From CAZRNB01 sp964601355 (GTDB lineage: Bacteria; Planctomycetota; Phycisphaerae; Sedimentisphaerales; Anaerobacaceae), in assembly GCA_964601355.1 (NCBI GenBank), contig CAZRNB010000002.1:18099-82098 (forward strand): a stretch of DNA of 64,000 nt, read 5' to 3'. The notes below the pieces were generated by a model that worked only from the letters and a program-made list of their open reading frames with translations, had not been told where the DNA came from and searched no databases. Positions within the stretch are counted from its first letter, which is position 1. The number at the start of each line of letters is the position of its first letter. Below, in pieces: positions 7,861 through 16,410 of this stretch. A program made the translations under genes and the position numbers.

Positions 7861-8343
7861 TCTTCGTCTTCTTGTTCGCATCCACAGTTCAGCCGGCAAA
7901 AAGAACAACGGCCCAATTATAGCCGAATACAATGGTGCTCCAAAGAGCTTAATGTATGTGTATGAAGGTGCCGTCTCAGCCTTGAAAAATACTAACAGAT
8001 ACGCTAAACCTGTGGTTAAAAAGCCGACTACAAATATAGCAAGTGCCTGATAAGGCCATTTCCTGATGGAAATAATTCCATGCAAATCTGCCAGTAACGT
8101 GCCAAACAATCCAAAACTTATAATTTGCGGACCCATTGTCGGGCTGATAATATCAGCAGCGAAACCTATCGTGAATGATGCAATGACACAATCGGTGTTC
8201 GCAAAATTGACGGCGAAAAAAACCAATAATATTAAAAGCAAATCAGGTTTGACGTTGGCCGCAGTTACAGCAACCATGTCAACCAAGCTGGTCTGCAGTA
8301 TGGTGGTGACAATAACAAGCACTGCAAACCGAAACCAACGCAT
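7846..8343 (-). CDS. mreD: Rod-shape-determining protein MreD
   Basis: This 165-residue membrane protein has about five hydrophobic helices and ends in a basic RTRRRR tail. MreD is a core membrane partner of MreC and PBP2 in the elongasome. The assignment rests on the hydrophobic profile, size and position between mreC and the PBP2 gene, since MreD has few fixed motifs. The start is placed at ATG 8343 (MRWFRFAVLV), with GAGGA upstream. The longer frame from 8433 only adds a translation of hairpin words. It overlaps nothing once trimmed. Confidence 0.85.
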   Translation of the reverse strand: MRWFRFAVLVIVTTILQTSLVDMVAVTAANVKPDLLLILLVFFAVNFANTDCVIASFTIGFAADIISPTMGPQIISFGLFGTLLADLHGIISIRKWPYQALAIFVVGFLTTGLAYLLVFFKAETAPSYTYIKLFGAPLYSAIIGPLFFLPAELWMRTRRRRIGNR

Positions 8344-8349
8344 TAAGAA

Positions 8350-8425
8350 ATCCTCGAATCGATACTCGATTCTTGATACTCGATATTCGCAACGAGAATC
8401 GAGGATCGAGCATCCAGCATCGAGT
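8350..8425. repeat. CGATACTCGA word hairpin between mreC and mreD
   Basis: GAATCGATACTCGATTCTTG words face CGAGAATCGAGGATCGAGCA words. The element occupies the mreC-mreD junction and ends next to the mreD ribosome binding site. Confidence 0.75.
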
Positions 8426-8429
8426 ATTA

Positions 8430-9212
8430 TCACGGATTCATCACAATTACAGCTACATAATTCAGTTTTTGAATGTCACAAACCGGTTCTACTATTATAT
8501 CCCAAAGCGAAGGGGCTTTATCGTCCCTTTTACATTGGGTGATTTTCCCAACTACTATCGGCACATCTAAAAATCCTGGTTTTTTGTCGGCAAAAATTAT
8601 GTCGCCTTTCTTGACTTTGTGATTTATCTGGAGAAGCTGAATCTTGGCTGAATTATTATCCGCACCCTGCATTATCCTCACTACGTTTAATTGGTCAATC
8701 TTTACCGGAATTTTAGATGTCGGGTCTGTAAAGAGCTTGACTTTAGCCGTGCGAGCTGAGACACCTGATATGGTCCCGATGATGCTATTGTCACCCAGCA
8801 CTAACTGCTCCTTGGCCAGATTATCCTCCGCACCGCGGTTAATAATCAGCTGTCCCTCTGAGATAGTGACGATATCTGCCAAAACAAAGTTCATCCGTTC
8901 CCAGCCGGGTTTAGCCCGTAATCCCGATAGCTTTTCAACATCTTTTTGCGCCTGATTCCGCTGCTCGATAATGTTAGCAAGATGATTTCGCAACTGGTTA
9001 TATTCGTTGCGGCTGACGCCATCCGTAACCTGTGGCGTATCTGCTGCGAGAGTAATACTTCTGCCGATACCTAAAGGCCAGCCGAAAGTACGGGCGAAAG
9101 CGAATTGAAATTTATTTGTTACACTCTTCGGGGCAAAGAGCAAGATAAAGCCGCCTAACATGAACCAGGTGAACAACATCCGTCTGGAGACTTTTCTTCG
9201 CATCCTTGCCAT
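8430..9212 (-). CDS. mreC: Cell shape-determining protein MreC
   Basis: This 260-residue bitopic protein has basic residues, one transmembrane helix (about 12-28), a coiled-coil segment (about 68-98) and a beta-rich periplasmic domain with repeated hydrophobic-Gly patterns, as in MreC. MreC forms filaments that activate PBP2 and link it to MreB. It lies between mreB and mreD in the usual order. Length is normal for the family. No unusual residues were noted. Confidence 0.9.
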   Translation of the reverse strand: MARMRRKVSRRMLFTWFMLGGFILLFAPKSVTNKFQFAFARTFGWPLGIGRSITLAADTPQVTDGVSRNEYNQLRNHLANIIEQRNQAQKDVEKLSGLRAKPGWERMNFVLADIVTISEGQLIINRGAEDNLAKEQLVLGDNSIIGTISGVSARTAKVKLFTDPTSKIPVKIDQLNVVRIMQGADNNSAKIQLLQINHKVKKGDIIFADKKPGFLDVPIVVGKITQCKRDDKAPSLWDIIVEPVCDIQKLNYVAVIVMNP

Positions 9213-9248
9213 ATCATAAGTTTTGAGTTTTTAGTTTTTAGTTTTGTT

Positions 9249-10304
9249 CTATTCCCACGCCCGTTCATCGTGGTCCATCGTGTCTTTCCATAATTCGAGA
9301 TTTTCCAGATAAACGCTTGTACCACGGGCCACACAGCTCAACGGGTCTTCAACTCTTATTACTTTTAAGCCGGTCGCATTTGCCAATATTATGTCCATAC
9401 CGCGCAGCAGTGACGTGCCTCCGCAGATATGTACGCCGTTATCAATCAAATCAGCAGCCAATTCCGGCTCGGCTTTTTCCAGCGTTGCCGTAACTGTGTC
9501 GATGATCGCAGCGACTGGGTCGCGAAGGGCCTCACGGATTTCCTCGCTGGTTATGACGATTTTTCTCGGCAAGCCGGAGATGGTATCTCTGCCGGCTACT
9601 TCCATCGTCAGTTCTTCTTCCAGTGGAGCGACAGAGCCGATTTGTATCTTGACTTTTTCAGCTCTTGGCTCGCCGATGAGCAGGTTGTATGTTCTTTTAA
9701 GATGGTTGATGATCGCTTCATCCATATCGTCCCCTGCGACGCGAATTGATTGGGAGGTGGCGATATCAGCCAGACTTATTATGGCCACTTCCGTGGTCCC
9801 TCCCCCAATATCAACAATCATTGAAGCGGTCGGCTCTGTGATTGGCAGTCCCGCCCCGATAGCTGCTGCCATTGGCTCGTCAACCAGATAGACTTTACGG
9901 GCGCCTGCCCGTTCGGCACTATCTATAACCGCCCGGCGTTCAACTGCGGTAATACCGCTTGGCACGGCAATCACTACCCGCGGCCTAATCAGACTGCCTC
10001 TGCCATGCACTTTACGGATAAAATAGCCCAGCATTGCCTCGGTAATCTCAAAATCGCTGATTACACCGTCTTTTAAAGGTCTTATGGCGGTAATCGAGCC
10101 GGGTGTTTTGCCGAGCATTTCACGGGCAACCGAGCCGACGGCCTCGCCGTTGTTTAGGACGATGTTGGTCCCTTTGCGAACTGCAACTACGGAAGGTTCA
10201 TTGAGGACAATTCCCTTATCACGGACACAAACCAAGGTAGTACAGGTACCGAGGTCGATACCCATATCCATACTGAACCATCCAAGGAATGCGTCCAGTA
10301 TCAC
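9249..10304 (-). CDS. mreB: Rod-shape-determining actin homologue MreB
   Basis: MreB is a bacterial actin that assembles on the inner membrane and guides lateral wall synthesis. The 351-residue product has the ATPase phosphate-1 motif MGIDLGTCTTLV (about 13-25), a VDEPMAAAIGAGLPI block, the phosphate-2 motif IVDIGGGTTEVAIISL and the adenosine motif ICGGTSLLRGMD near the C-terminus. The N-terminal FLGWFSMD segment fits the amphipathic membrane helix. The start is GTG 10304 with AAAGGAG upstream. It leads mreC, mreD and the PBP2 gene. Confidence 0.97.
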   Translation of the reverse strand: MILDAFLGWFSMDMGIDLGTCTTLVCVRDKGIVLNEPSVVAVRKGTNIVLNNGEAVGSVAREMLGKTPGSITAIRPLKDGVISDFEITEAMLGYFIRKVHGRGSLIRPRVVIAVPSGITAVERRAVIDSAERAGARKVYLVDEPMAAAIGAGLPITEPTASMIVDIGGGTTEVAIISLADIATSQSIRVAGDDMDEAIINHLKRTYNLLIGEPRAEKVKIQIGSVAPLEEELTMEVAGRDTISGLPRKIVITSEEIREALRDPVAAIIDTVTATLEKAEPELAADLIDNGVHICGGTSLLRGMDIILANATGLKVIRVEDPLSCVARGTSVYLENLELWKDTMDHDERAWE

Positions 10305-10452
10305 GTTAGACTCCTTTCTAAATTATTGTTGACCCTTATTAGAAAACCTCATCCTATCGGGTGTAACTGATCCTAATCAACTGGGTTTTCCGGCAGTGCC
10401 AACTACATATTTTTATACTATAGAGAGCTGCTTCGTCAATAGTTAATTATAA

Positions 10453-10611
10453 CTATAAAATTTTGAAAATTGCGCCATATTGTGAATAGCACGTATAGGC
10501 AACAAAGGCAACTGTAGCCAAAACGACGAAAAATGCTATCGCGAGAATAACCGTGTAAATATTACTGGGTACACTTACCCTTTTACCACGAGTCTGCCCA
10601 TCAGGACTCAT
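10453..10611 (-). CDS. Small single-pass membrane protein upstream of mreB (52 residues)
   Basis: This ORF is too short for common length cut-offs. It starts at ATG 10611 with GAGG seven bases upstream. The product has a polar N-terminus with several basic residues, then one hydrophobic helix beginning VILAIAFFVVLATVAFVAY, and a short tail. It lies in the same direction between the coiled-coil gene and mreB, with short gaps, so it is probably part of the shape operon. I do not recognise a family. The ribosome binding site, the clean membrane helix and its context support it. Confidence 0.65.
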   Translation of the reverse strand: MSPDGQTRGKRVSVPSNIYTVILAIAFFVVLATVAFVAYTCYSQYGAIFKIL

Positions 10612-10662
10612 ATTATAACCTCATAGAAGATAACGTATAGATTATAAATTAAAGATTATTTG

Positions 10663-11541
10663 CTATAAATTAGTGCTTATTGTATCGCCGGGCTGCGGCT
10701 CATACTGAACAAGCTCAAGCCGGCCAATGGCTTTTTCAGGCTCAACGTCCACAATCACTATATCACAAATAAACTGGTCGCCGCGAGTTACATGGAATCT
10801 CATGCTCTCTTCGACGCCATGTGCTTTCCCTATGGATATTTCAGCCATTTTATTTTTCGTATCTACGTTGACTATCCGCCCTTTCAAGCCAATTTCTCTG
10901 GTCGCAGACGGAACCTGAACCGGCTGAGCCTTCTCTTTTATCGGCGTAACCGGCGAGGGCGGAGCAACAACCTTACCATGCTGGCGCAGCAACTGATCCA
11001 ACCTGGTTTGCAGAACGGTGTTTTCTTCGAGGAGGCGCTTATTTTTTTCTTCAAGCGTGGTTAGTACTGCCAATCTTTCAAGAAGAAGCCTTGCGGTTTC
11101 CTTGTGCTCGCTTTGCTCTTTGATAAGGTTGGCTTCGACGCTTTTCCATGTGTTGATGGTGTTCTCCAATAACGACCTTTGGTCCTGGTTAGTTTTTGTG
11201 AATGTCGCCACTTCGGCTGCAAATCCATCTACCCTTTGAAGCAGCTGAGATTTTTCTCTTTCTGCCTTATCGAGCTCACTTTTTAGCTGCTCAACCTGTA
11301 TATTAAGTGAAGCAACTTTATCATTTAGCTCTTTTTCAAACCGATTTGCCTGTTCAGTTGTTTTCCCCAGCTGTTCCTCAATACTCGTTCTCTTCCCCTG
11401 CTCCGTCTGATACCGCACATATAGCGAATCGTATTTCTGTCTGTAATTGTCGGCGCTGGCAACGTAAGTTACTACAATTCCAGAAAGAAAAATCGCGGTT
11501 ATCGTAAGTAAAACCATTAAAATCTTTGTAAGAGTGCTCAA
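10663..11541 (-). CDS. Membrane-anchored coiled-coil protein with C-terminal beta domain
   Basis: This 292-residue protein has one N-terminal transmembrane helix (about 7-28), a long coiled coil (about 35-200), a Pro-rich linker and a C-terminal beta domain of about 80 residues (GLKGRIVNVDTKNKMAEISI onward). The layout resembles MreC but the sequence does not clearly match it. The TTG start at 11541 has AAAGGAG upstream. It lies upstream of the small membrane protein and mreB, so it may act as an extra scaffold of the shape machinery; that role is inference. Similar proteins appear to be common in planctomycetes, to my recollection. Confidence 0.7.
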   Translation of the reverse strand: MSTLTKILMVLLTITAIFLSGIVVTYVASADNYRQKYDSLYVRYQTEQGKRTSIEEQLGKTTEQANRFEKELNDKVASLNIQVEQLKSELDKAEREKSQLLQRVDGFAAEVATFTKTNQDQRSLLENTINTWKSVEANLIKEQSEHKETARLLLERLAVLTTLEEKNKRLLEENTVLQTRLDQLLRQHGKVVAPPSPVTPIKEKAQPVQVPSATREIGLKGRIVNVDTKNKMAEISIGKAHGVEESMRFHVTRGDQFICDIVIVDVEPEKAIGRLELVQYEPQPGDTISTNL

Positions 11542-11782
11542 GATAAGCTCCTTTCACTAATTAGCGTTTTTCTATGTATGTCATAAACTCCGCACATAAA
11601 AAACGTCCGGTAACTATAATCCCCCAACCCATTGCAAAGCAAAAGATTAAACATTAATGCTGGGATTTTCTATCATAATTTTACGTTTTGAGAACGCAGA
11701 GGTCAAGCTATTTTTACCAAATAGCCTAAATAAAAATGGACATCATAAATGGACAATGGCCTAATCAGCTAACGATGGCTTT

Positions 11783-12784
11783 TCAACGGATATTTTTTTG
11801 ATTTGCATACTGCAAAACGGCATTGGCAGCAGCGATGCGGACAGGTTTTGATTCGTCTGTCAGGAGCTGCGGCAGAAATTTTTTAAGGGAATTTGTGCCG
11901 ATGTAACCTATCGCCAGTGCTGACAGCACTTTAACTCGCTCGAGGTCCTTTTTATCCAAGCTGGTGAGTTTTTTCTCCATAACTTCGATAACTTCGGGTT
12001 CTCCGGTTGTGTCATTGAGCTTGCCGAGCTGCTCGGCTGCTGCCAGACGGACTTCCAATATATCATCGTCCAGCTTAGTAATCAGCACGTCTTTGGCCTT
12101 TGCGGTTTTCAAAGCCCCCATAGCCCTTATGCCCACAATTCTATCGTCGGCATAACCGCTATAAACTATCGCCCATATCTTGGGCAATATTCGTTCATCA
12201 CCCAGCATTGCTATGGCTTCTACTGCATTAAATCGAACCTTATCGCTCGAATCTTTGCGTTGTAAAGCCCAGTACAAAAGTTTCAATGCGTCGGGATTGC
12301 CAGTTTTGCCAAGGAGCAAGGCCGTATTGGCCCTGACGGTTTGATCCTCGCTGGCTATTGTGTTGCGAAAAACTGTAAGATGCTCAACATGCCCGAATTT
12401 AGTCATTGCATAAGCGGCAGCAATTCTAATGTTTTCATCAGAATCCTTTAACAATTGCTGTACACGCCCTTTCGCTAAGGAGTATTCCAGGTCAGCGACT
12501 GCCAAAATAGCCAGGAATCTCACCGGTACAGCTTCATCTTCCAATAACCGTTGCACCTTAGGCATCAACATGATTTGTTTGGTGGCTGCGACAGCTTCAA
12601 TTGCATTGGCTTTAATTTGTGGATCTGAATCGTCTAAACCTGCCTCGATAATCCGTACCGCTTCAGGCACAAGATTATCGGACGAGATGCCTGCCGGCGA
12701 AGGCCTTGTTAGAGTATTTAAAGATTCATTGCAGCCGATGAACAAAAACGATATGAAGACAAAAAGCAATAAACGAATTATCAT
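11783..12784 (-). CDS. HEAT-repeat lipoprotein
   Basis: This 333-residue protein has a lipoprotein signal peptide ending FIGC (lipobox at about 15-18). The rest is an array of HEAT-type helical repeats of about 30 residues, with patterns such as DPQIKANAIEAVAA, DENIRIAAAYAMTKFG and VRANTALLLGKTG. HEAT arrays are protein-binding scaffolds. Its start codon overlaps the lnt stop codon by four bases, so the two are translationally coupled. It would be a substrate of Lnt, which completes lipoprotein acylation. The binding partner is unknown. Confidence 0.8.
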   Translation of the reverse strand: MIIRLLLFVFISFLFIGCNESLNTLTRPSPAGISSDNLVPEAVRIIEAGLDDSDPQIKANAIEAVAATKQIMLMPKVQRLLEDEAVPVRFLAILAVADLEYSLAKGRVQQLLKDSDENIRIAAAYAMTKFGHVEHLTVFRNTIASEDQTVRANTALLLGKTGNPDALKLLYWALQRKDSSDKVRFNAVEAIAMLGDERILPKIWAIVYSGYADDRIVGIRAMGALKTAKAKDVLITKLDDDILEVRLAAAEQLGKLNDTTGEPEVIEVMEKKLTSLDKKDLERVKVLSALAIGYIGTNSLKKFLPQLLTDESKPVRIAAANAVLQYANQKNIR

Positions 12785-14598
12785 TTTTTAGTCCTATAAA
12801 TTCTGGTCGCAATCGGCATTATTATTAAAATCACAATACATGCTGCACAACAAAAATCCAGCCATTGGCCGTGCCTACTAAAAAAAGTTACTCTTTTATC
12901 TATCGGCATTTTATCGACAAACCATCCAGCCATACCCTTGCGTTGCATTGCTTCATGGGGCAGGGTACCCGCCTGGAAGCCATTTTTTATCCGTCCGAGA
13001 CTGTCGATTATGCAGCTTATGCCGGTATTAACGCTTCGCACGACTGAGAGTCTGTTTTCTACTGCCCGAAAGACACAAACAGCCGTGTGCTGAGGAAGTT
13101 CTGTGCTGGGCAGAGTCCTTCCATTATTAAACCAGACAAACCAGCCGTCATTGCTTATATTTACAAGCCAGTCGATGCGCTTTCGCCCTTGATCGTCCAC
13201 CGCAAATCTGCGAGCAATTGCCGGGATAGTAGCCTCATAGCAAATCATTACACTGAATTTGTGGTCTTGATCCTGTCTATCGGTCATTTCAAAAACGGTG
13301 TATTCCTTGCCTGCTTCGAGAGAATGGTCAAAACCATAAGGATTAAACTTCATTAAAAAATTAAATAACAAAGGAAAACTCTTTCTAAAGGGAAGCACCT
13401 CGCCGAATAAAACTAAATGAATCTTGTCGTATCGTTTTTCATATTGCCGGCCATCTTTTGTATATAGAAATGCTGAATTATACCTTTCCGCCAGCATAGT
13501 TTTTGATTCATCCGGCGTACCACCAAACGCACCCACAAGCACAAAGGCGTTATTTTTTGAGTGGTTCCGCAACGCTCGGTCAAAAACCTTCCAGGAATGT
13601 TCCGGCTTCACTACGTCAAGCACTTCCGGATTCAATGTTGCCTGTACCATTGTCTCAGGCCATACGATTAGCTCGGCACCGGCTTCAACTGCGGCTTGAC
13701 TTTTCTGCATCAGCTCATCAAATATCACCTGTGACGTTCTTTCAGCAATTTCTGCTTCAGCCCGCATCGCTTCTCTTTTCACTGATTGCGGAACGTTTGA
13801 CTGCAATGATGCAATTAGTGGGCCATCAGTAACATACTCACCAGACTGATTTATCCTCCATCGCCCATAAACAACGGCAGCAATTACTGCACAATAAACG
13901 AGTCCGATTTTAATGAGATTGCTAAACCTGAAAATGCCCTTGAGATAAAATAATGGTGGGGCAAGCCCCACCCTACCGTTTGTTTTGATATAACGAGTAT
14001 CGAGCATCAAGTATCGAGTATCAAGTATCAGCTCAGCCAGCAATCCATTGACCATCGCTATTAGAAATGAAATTCCTGCTGCTCCGAATATGTCTGCTAT
14101 TTGAATAATAGTGATATTGTGATACTGGCTATGGGCAAGGAATCGCCAAAAAAAACCGCCTAAAAATAAACCTTGCAGACGCTCAGCCCCGGTGAATAAT
14201 ACGGCTGATGCTAAAAATAACGGAATCTTTTTTATTCGGCAGTATCGCAGACATAACGCTATAATTGGCCAAAGAGCTGCCGTGTATGCACAAAAGGCTA
14301 TCCAGCCTGCGATCGTTATGGGAAATACCCAGTATAGATTGCCAAGCCAATAACAAAGTGACACTATGTAGGCTATAATTACCAATCGCCTGGGTTTTGC
14401 GCTTGGAGAACATGCGAGAATGAAAGGCACTAATGACACCCAGGCCAAAAGAGGAAAAATTCGAAATTCCCCGCCACCGGCGGGGCTCGGTGGCTGAATC
14501 ACCGTCAACATCACAGCACTTGCGACAAATGCCAAACCCCGCCTAAAATTATCGTTGCTCGTCCATCGTCTATCGTTTTTCGTCCCTGCACTTTTCAC
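12781..14598 (-). CDS. lnt: Apolipoprotein N-acyltransferase Lnt, with a repeat insertion
   Basis: Lnt adds the third acyl chain to the N-terminal cysteine of lipoproteins at the inner membrane. The product has a set of N-terminal membrane helices, then a nitrilase-like periplasmic domain. The expected catalytic triad is seen in VWPETM (Glu), YDKIHLVLFGE (Lys) and VMICYEATIP (Cys), and there is a C-terminal helix. The start is placed at GTG 14598 with GAAGGA upstream, overlapping the end of the methyltransferase gene. The longer frame from 14628 reads through repeat words. A second repeat is embedded in frame at about residues 190-214, in a loop between membrane helices. Confidence 0.9.
   Translation of the reverse strand: MKSAGTKNDRRWTSNDNFRRGLAFVASAVMLTVIQPPSPAGGGEFRIFPLLAWVSLVPFILACSPSAKPRRLVIIAYIVSLCYWLGNLYWVFPITIAGWIAFCAYTAALWPIIALCLRYCRIKKIPLFLASAVLFTGAERLQGLFLGGFFWRFLAHSQYHNITIIQIADIFGAAGISFLIAMVNGLLAELILDTRYLMLDTRYIKTNGRVGLAPPLFYLKGIFRFSNLIKIGLVYCAVIAAVVYGRWRINQSGEYVTDGPLIASLQSNVPQSVKREAMRAEAEIAERTSQVIFDELMQKSQAAVEAGAELIVWPETMVQATLNPEVLDVVKPEHSWKVFDRALRNHSKNNAFVLVGAFGGTPDESKTMLAERYNSAFLYTKDGRQYEKRYDKIHLVLFGEVLPFRKSFPLLFNFLMKFNPYGFDHSLEAGKEYTVFEMTDRQDQDHKFSVMICYEATIPAIARRFAVDDQGRKRIDWLVNISNDGWFVWFNNGRTLPSTELPQHTAVCVFRAVENRLSVVRSVNTGISCIIDSLGRIKNGFQAGTLPHEAMQRKGMAGWFVDKMPIDKRVTFFSRHGQWLDFCCAACIVILIIMPIATRIYRTKK
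13955..14029. repeat. Two hairpin repeats inside lnt
   Basis: GGTGGGGCAAGCCCCACC (13955-13972) is a perfect palindrome with a two-base loop. CGAGTATCGAGCATCAAGTA-type words (13994-14029) follow. Both are in frame in lnt. The GGTGGGG palindrome also occurs at 32649-32667 and 59361-59378. Confidence 0.8.
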
Positions 14599-14600
14599 TT

Positions 14601-15599
14601 TTATCCTTCGCAGTCCTCCGCAGGACACCTTTCGGCGTGAAGGGACGGAGAATGGACAGCCAAATCCTTTAATGCCGCTATTATATCTCCAGCTCGATAT
14701 TTCTTTTGATTGTTCATTCTGACGGCAAATTGATTTGCCAATATCTTTTGGATGCCTTTATCGGCCACAATTTCCTGAGCCTGTTTTTTCATATCAGATA
14801 ATAGCCTCTTCAATTCACTTAGCTCATTGTTATCGAGGAACAGTTTTTCCTGTTGTTGACTTTTCAGGTCAGCCAACCGTTCGTTTGCTTTTTCGACGTA
14901 TTGTGGCGAAATATCTATGCCTACATAGTTTCTGCCCAATTGATATGCTGCTGCTGCGGTGGTTCCGGAACCGCTAAAAGGATCAAGAACACAATCATCG
15001 GCTTTGGAGCTGACCGAGATGATTCTTTTCAAGAGGCTCTCCGGCATCTGGCAGGGATGCCAGCCGGTGCGCTCTTTGAATGTCCCACACACGCGAGAGT
15101 ATTCGGTCCAGACGTCGTTAGGCATCTTACCAATCGGATTAGCCCGCTTGTCATTGTAAATTAGTTGTCGTTCCGAAGGCAGACGAACTGCGTGGTCGTT
15201 GAAGGTAAAATTATTATTATCTTTAACTAAGTAAAATATGTGAGTATGGGCACGTGCGAATTTATTTTTCGTCTGCTGGCCGAACGTGTAGTGCCATATC
15301 AACCAGTTGCGCATAAAAAGGCCTAATTCGTCGGCTATGATTTTTATGTTCGCTGCATATTCATCACCGATGGCTATATAGAATGAGCCGTGCGGTTTTA
15401 AGACTTTTTTGCAGGCGCTCATCCATTCTTTTGTCCAAGCAACGTAGTTTTTGCTTTTGACCTTATCGTAGTATTTGTCGTATTTGTAGCCGATGTTAAA
15501 AGGCGGGTCGGCAAAAATAAGGTCGGCAAACGGCTCGTCAATTTTGCTCAGAACCTCTATGCAATCGCCGCATATTATCTTATTGAGAAAATTGGACAT
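14601..15599 (-). CDS. Beta-class DNA (adenine or cytosine N) methyltransferase
   Basis: This 332-residue protein has catalytic motif IV DPPFNIGY (residues 31-38) near the N-terminus, a central target-recognition region and the SAM motif FSGSGTTAAAAYQLGRNYVG (about 213-232) near the C-terminus. That order defines the beta class, which includes CcrM- and HinfI-type N6-adenine enzymes. A C-terminal tail of about 75 residues follows. No restriction endonuclease is adjacent, so it may be an orphan regulatory methylase. The specificity cannot be read from sequence. The start was placed at ATG 15599; GTG 15614 is an alternative. The last 15 residues or so may be repeat-derived. Confidence 0.85.
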   Translation of the reverse strand: MSNFLNKIICGDCIEVLSKIDEPFADLIFADPPFNIGYKYDKYYDKVKSKNYVAWTKEWMSACKKVLKPHGSFYIAIGDEYAANIKIIADELGLFMRNWLIWHYTFGQQTKNKFARAHTHIFYLVKDNNNFTFNDHAVRLPSERQLIYNDKRANPIGKMPNDVWTEYSRVCGTFKERTGWHPCQMPESLLKRIISVSSKADDCVLDPFSGSGTTAAAAYQLGRNYVGIDISPQYVEKANERLADLKSQQQEKLFLDNNELSELKRLLSDMKKQAQEIVADKGIQKILANQFAVRMNNQKKYRAGDIIAALKDLAVHSPSLHAERCPAEDCEG

Positions 15600-15640
15600 A
15601 ACTGTGTAAAACACGATGAATCAGACAGTCTAACAAACTG

Positions 15641-16039
15641 TTACTTTAATCGCTTATTGACTAAGGCTGAAATCTCCTTGATGAATCCTTCTGCGCGATC
15701 CAATTCTTCCTGAATATCCTGCTTATCAACCTCTGCCCATTCCGCGTAATCGCAGTCAATGCGATTGTCAAACATCCGGGAATAGAATTTCCCCATATCC
15801 ACGGCAATCATGCCTGTCTTTACAAAATGCTGATTGAATAAAGCAAGCACACCACTATGCTTTCTGCTTGATAGGTTCTGTGTTAGAAGAAGTGCTATTA
15901 CAGCATAAAAACACGCATAATAAACACGATTGGCCGCACCATAGGGATGGTCATTTTGAAGCATTAACTTGGCTTCATCCAGAGTTTCCTCAGCACGACT
16001 GAGTCTGTAACGGATTAAATCCTCCTGACCTTTAGTCAT
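15641..16039 (-). CDS. HEPN-domain protein, partner of the adjacent nucleotidyltransferase
   Basis: This 132-residue all-helical protein has features of the HEPN superfamily: a first helix with RLSRAEETLDEAKLML, the segment GAANRVYYACFYAVIALL and the block SSRKHSGVLALFNQHFVKTG. HEPN proteins encoded with minimal nucleotidyltransferases form toxin-antitoxin-like pairs, with HEPN as an RNase or inactive relative. A standard RX4-6H catalytic motif is not obvious here. The start is ATG 16039, which overlaps the nucleotidyltransferase stop by four bases; the longer frame from 16108 overlaps that gene and is unlikely. Confidence 0.8.
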   Translation of the reverse strand: MTKGQEDLIRYRLSRAEETLDEAKLMLQNDHPYGAANRVYYACFYAVIALLLTQNLSSRKHSGVLALFNQHFVKTGMIAVDMGKFYSRMFDNRIDCDYAEWAEVDKQDIQEELDRAEGFIKEISALVNKRLK

Positions 16040-16389
16040 GTTACTTGAATCCCTTCCCGCTGGATATCTTTGTAGAAAGGTGTAGCCTGCGAAATCGGCG
16101 AAGTCCAAGCATTGTAACTTCGTATAATAGAGCTTATTACTAAATCTGCTGCCAAGCCAATCTCATAAAGTGTATCACGAATGAGCCGTTTTTTTGTTGA
16201 GGTAACATCTTCATTTAACAAGACAAGCAAATCTACATCCGATTCAGACCCAGCCTGTCCGCGTGCGTACGAACCATATAGCACGATTGAAGCAGTAGGG
16301 TACTTCATGCGTATTCCATCACGGCAGGCAAGTATTGTATTCTTGATGTGCTGTCCTAATGTTGTTTCTTTTTCCGCTAAGTTATACAT
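16036..16389 (-). CDS. Minimal nucleotidyltransferase (MNT) of a HEPN-MNT pair
   Basis: This 117-residue protein carries the nucleotidyltransferase signature GSYARGQAGSESDVDLLVLL (about 39-58), with the GS...D-x-D pattern that binds Mg-NTP. Known MNT antitoxins AMPylate their HEPN partner. The gene overlaps the HEPN gene by four bases, the standard arrangement of these pairs. It lies beside an orphan methylase, a context often seen in defence-related patches. Function as a toxin-antitoxin system is inferred from family knowledge. Confidence 0.85.
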   Translation of the reverse strand: MYNLAEKETTLGQHIKNTILACRDGIRMKYPTASIVLYGSYARGQAGSESDVDLLVLLNEDVTSTKKRLIRDTLYEIGLAADLVISSIIRSYNAWTSPISQATPFYKDIQREGIQVT

Positions 16390-16410
16390 GTCACCATCAA
16401 TAAATATCCT

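Noticed and set aside
8343..8433. N-terminal extension of MreD
   Set aside because: The extra 30 residues translate a word repeat and the trimmed start has a ribosome binding site.
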